A DNA stretch of 64,000 bases, taken from Sphingopyxis sp. GW247-27LB. GTDB taxonomy: Bacteria; Pseudomonadota; Alphaproteobacteria; Sphingomonadales; Sphingomonadaceae. Of the stretch, positions 61,902 through 64,000 are shown piece after piece (position 1 is the first letter of the stretch; each line of letters begins with the position of its first letter). The stretch is taken from NCBI RefSeq assembly GCF_002277025.1, contig NZ_NIWD01000008.1, forward strand, positions 2,530 to 66,529. Direction: 5' to 3'. The notes beneath the pieces were generated by a model. The model did no database searches. It saw nothing but the letters and a program-made list of their open reading frames with translations, and had not been told where the DNA came from. A program made the position numbers and the translations under genes.

Positions 61902-62945
61902 TCAGACCGCGGCGACCGCCATCCCGTTGCGATACTGGCTGGGCGTCACGCCCGACAGGCGGCGAAAGGCGTTGTTGAACGCCGAGATATTGTCGTAGCC
62001 GGCGTCGAGCGCGACGCGGCTGACCGGGTGCCGCGTCGACAGGAGCAGGCGGCAGGCGTGGCGATGGCGGGCGAGCGCGGCAAGCTCGCGATAGGAAAAG
62101 CCGCGATCGCCGAGCTTGCGCTGCAGGCTTCGCGTCGACATCGCGAGCGACTGGGCGGCGCATTCGACGCTCGCCTGCCCCTTGGTGTCGTCCAGCAGTT
62201 CGAGCACGCGGTCGACAAGGTCGCCGGCCTTGTGCGCCGCCGAGAGCAGGCGGTCGCAGGCGGTTCGGTAATAGTCGTGGAGCAGCGGGTCGCTGTGCGG
62301 CGGCTGGCGCTGGTCGAGCCGTGCCGACCAGCGCCAGCGGTTGAATTCGCTGTCGAAGTGGAGCTCGGCGTCGGGCAGGAAGCGGCGGACGAAGGGCTCG
62401 TCGCTCGCCGGCACCGGCAGTTCGACGGTGTCGAACGGAAAGGGCTCGCCCCACAGGTCGGAAAAGACTGCGCAATTCACCCCGACGTCGCGCAGGGCCG
62501 CGAAGCGGCGCATGTCGCGCGGCAGCTCGACGGGCAGCGAGCGAAAGCCGATCTGCCGGCCGTCCTCGGCGAAAATGCCCTCGGCGTCGGCGAGCATATA
62601 GTAAAGATCGCCATATTCGAAGCCGACCTTGATCGCGGCGTCGACCGTCGGCGCGGTCGACATCAGCAGGCCATAGTCGGTGTGCGCGTGGGTCAGCAGG
62701 CGGTAGCGCGACCCGAGTTCGACCCACAGGTCCGGCCGGTCGGGGGTCTGCTGCATGAAGGCGCGCTGGAACTCGACCTCCTGCAACCCGCTGATGATCG
62801 CGGTCGGATCGTCGAGGTCGGTCGCCGTCAGCCCCGCCTGCCGCAGCGCCTGCCCCACATCGCCGCCGCGTTCGCCGAGCATGTTCGCCATCAGCTTGAT
62901 GCTGTGGTTCGGCAGCTTGATCGACGACAGGGTTGCCAGATGCAT
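61902..62945 (-). CDS. AraC-family regulator
   Basis: 347 residues. N-terminal part resembles the AraC N-terminal type found in OruR/ArgR-like activators; the C-terminal 100 residues hold two helix-turn-helix motifs with RHPVSRVALDAGYDNISAFNNAFRR. ATG 62945 follows GAGGAAG. Likely activates the divergent aldo/keto reductase or the downstream receptor operon. Ligand unknown. Confidence 0.86.
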   Translation of the reverse strand: MHLATLSSIKLPNHSIKLMANMLGERGGDVGQALRQAGLTATDLDDPTAIISGLQEVEFQRAFMQQTPDRPDLWVELGSRYRLLTHAHTDYGLLMSTAPTVDAAIKVGFEYGDLYYMLADAEGIFAEDGRQIGFRSLPVELPRDMRRFAALRDVGVNCAVFSDLWGEPFPFDTVELPVPASDEPFVRRFLPDAELHFDSEFNRWRWSARLDQRQPPHSDPLLHDYYRTACDRLLSAAHKAGDLVDRVLELLDDTKGQASVECAAQSLAMSTRSLQRKLGDRGFSYRELAALARHRHACRLLLSTRHPVSRVALDAGYDNISAFNNAFRRLSGVTPSQYRNGMAVAAV

Positions 62946-63030
62946 CGCTCTTCCTCGGGGGCTTCGCGGGTCTGCGCCGCGTTGGACCGGTCATGGCCTT
63001 GTAACAATGTCGCGCGTCGGGGGCTACTAG

Positions 63031-63048
63031 TCAATCAAGTGATTAATT
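63031..63048. promoter_or_regulatory. Family C operator, site C7
   Basis: TCAATCAAGTGATTAATT, 170 bases upstream of the aldo/keto reductase and 86 bases upstream of the AraC gene. Weaker symmetry than C4 and C6, but the same half-sites. Confidence 0.45.
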
Positions 63049-63217
63049 TCCTTCCATCCGCGATCGCGACGATCGAACTGCTTGGGTGTGCGCTCGGAGG
63101 ATTCATCTTTCCCGCCAATATTCGCTCATTTGGATAAATTTCTTGCCAGAATAATCCAGTTTCATGATTTTCGGGTGCCGTGCGGGATTCGAATCGGCCG
63201 AGAAGGAGTGTTTCGCG

Positions 63218-64000
63218 ATGGAGTATCGGCAACTCGGCCGATCGGGCCTGATGGTGTCGGCGCTGTCCTTCGGGACGATGACGCTGGGCGGCGACGGCGG
63301 CTTCGCGAAGATGGGGTCGAGCGATCGCGGCGCGGCGATGCGCCAGGTCGACGCCTGCCTCGACGCCGGGATCAACCTTCTCGACACCGCCGATGCCTAT
63401 GCGCAGTCCGAAGAGGTGCTCGGCGAGATCCTGCAGGGACGACGCGCGCGCTGGCTCGTCGCCACCAAGGCGCGCTTTGCCCGCGCCCCCGGCGTCAACG
63501 CCGCCGGTCTGTCGCGCCATCATCTGATCGAGGCGTGCGAGGACAGCCTGCGCCGGCTGCGTACCGACCATATCGACCTCTATCAGCTGCACGGCTGGGA
63601 CGGGCGAACCCCGGTCGAGGAGACGCTGGGCGCGCTCGATCACCTGCTCGCGGCCGGAAAAATCCGCTATGTCGGCGTCTCCAACTTTTCCGCCTGGCAT
63701 GTGATGAAGATGATCGGCGCCGCGGCGGCGATGCGATCGGTGGCGCCGGTCGCGCAGCAGGTCCATTATTCGCTCGCCAACCGCGACATCGAACAGGAGC
63801 TCGTCCCGCTCGCCATCGACCAGGGACTCGGCATCCTGGCGTGGAGCCCGCTGTCGGGCGGCCTGCTGTCGGGCAAATATCGGCAAGGCGAGCCCGCGCC
63901 CGCCGGGGCGCGCGGGAGCATCCCCGGTGCCGATCATTGGACGGCCGAAAGCGAGGCGCGCATCTATCGCACGATCGACGAACTCGCCGGAATCGCGACG
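63218..64000 (+). CDS. Aldo/keto reductase, 3' end outside the window
   Basis: The first 261 codons are present; the C-terminus is cut off. The catalytic tetrad is complete: D56, Y61, K84 and H125. NADPH-dependent reduction of an aldehyde or ketone in the cytoplasm. ATG 63218 has AAGGAG nine bases upstream. Part of the leader is shared with the AraC gene and family C site C7. Confidence 0.88.
   Translation, partial: MEYRQLGRSGLMVSALSFGTMTLGGDGGFAKMGSSDRGAAMRQVDACLDAGINLLDTADAYAQSEEVLGEILQGRRARWLVATKARFARAPGVNAAGLSRHHLIEACEDSLRRLRTDHIDLYQLHGWDGRTPVEETLGALDHLLAAGKIRYVGVSNFSAWHVMKMIGAAAAMRSVAPVAQQVHYSLANRDIEQELVPLAIDQGLGILAWSPLSGGLLSGKYRQGEPAPAGARGSIPGADHWTAESEARIYRTIDELAGIAT

Noticed and set aside
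1-64000. Insertion sequences, integrases or CRISPR arrays
   Set aside because: None was recognised; the repeats present are regulatory palindromes and paralogous genes.

Overview
The window looks like chromosome or large-replicon DNA from a sphingomonad-type alphaproteobacterium. Supporting signs are high GC, three TonB-dependent receptors with EIVVTAQ-type TonB boxes, and many Rieske oxygenases, acyl-CoA ligases and short-chain dehydrogenases. No transposase, integrase, rRNA, tRNA or CRISPR array was found. Almost every gene fits one theme: uptake, oxygenation, CoA activation and beta-oxidation-like breakdown of hydrophobic, probably cyclic, carboxylic acids or their esters. The growth substrate cannot be read from the sequence.

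Layout. 1-9 kb: MFS exporter and molybdopterin enzyme 1, an arylsulfatase, then a divergent Rieske oxygenase plus acyl-CoA ligase. 9-19 kb: tannase-family esterase and TetR regulator, TonB receptor 1, cysteine hydrolase and CaiB CoA-transferase, Rieske oxygenase 2 and a divergent ligase. 19-26 kb: ligase plus DUF2889 protein, TetR plus molybdopterin enzyme 2, and a divergent aldehyde dehydrogenase. 26-32 kb: cytochrome P450, TonB receptor 2 and a two-subunit acyl-CoA dehydrogenase. 32-41 kb: molybdopterin enzyme 3, ferredoxin plus TetR, and a GMC dehydrogenase-crotonase-crotonase-aldehyde dehydrogenase-SDR operon. 41-46 kb: a second copy of the Rieske-ligase pair, then thiolase/DUF35 and an EthD protein. 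46-54 kb: a fused double CoA-transferase, then a second acyl-CoA dehydrogenase pair with crotonase, thiolase, TetR and GFA protein. 54-62 kb: crotonase/SDR, TetR, and a TonB receptor 3-SDR-DUF7064-like-phosphotransferase operon. 62-64 kb: AraC regulator and an aldo/keto reductase cut by the window edge.

The most interesting signal is regulatory. In this GC-rich DNA the short AT-rich promoter islands fall into three recurring inverted-repeat families, each next to at least one TetR gene. Family A is TTTACA-N12-TGTAAA and lies before all three Rieske genes, the esterase/TetR pair and an SDR/crotonase pair. Family B is TATCTA-N7-TAGATA and lies before molybdopterin enzyme 1, between DUF35 and EthD, and before a TetR gene. 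Family C is roughly TYAATYRATCRATTAA and lies before P450, molybdopterin enzyme 3, the ferredoxin-TetR operon, the GMC operon, the acyl-CoA dehydrogenase operon, the DUF2889-ligase operon and the AraC/AKR gap. A fourth palindrome, TACCGG-N7-CCGGTA, sits at the start of another TetR gene and has the same spacing as family B. This suggests a catabolic supercluster divided into at least three TetR regulons that can be read from DNA alone.

Other notable points are three single-subunit, apparently cytoplasmic molybdopterin enzymes without Cys/Sec at the expected metal-ligand site; a duplicated Rieske-ligase module; two crotonases lacking the catalytic glutamates; a cloverleaf-like leader fused to the ribosome-binding site of TonB receptor 3; and TTG starts on three of the five TetR genes.
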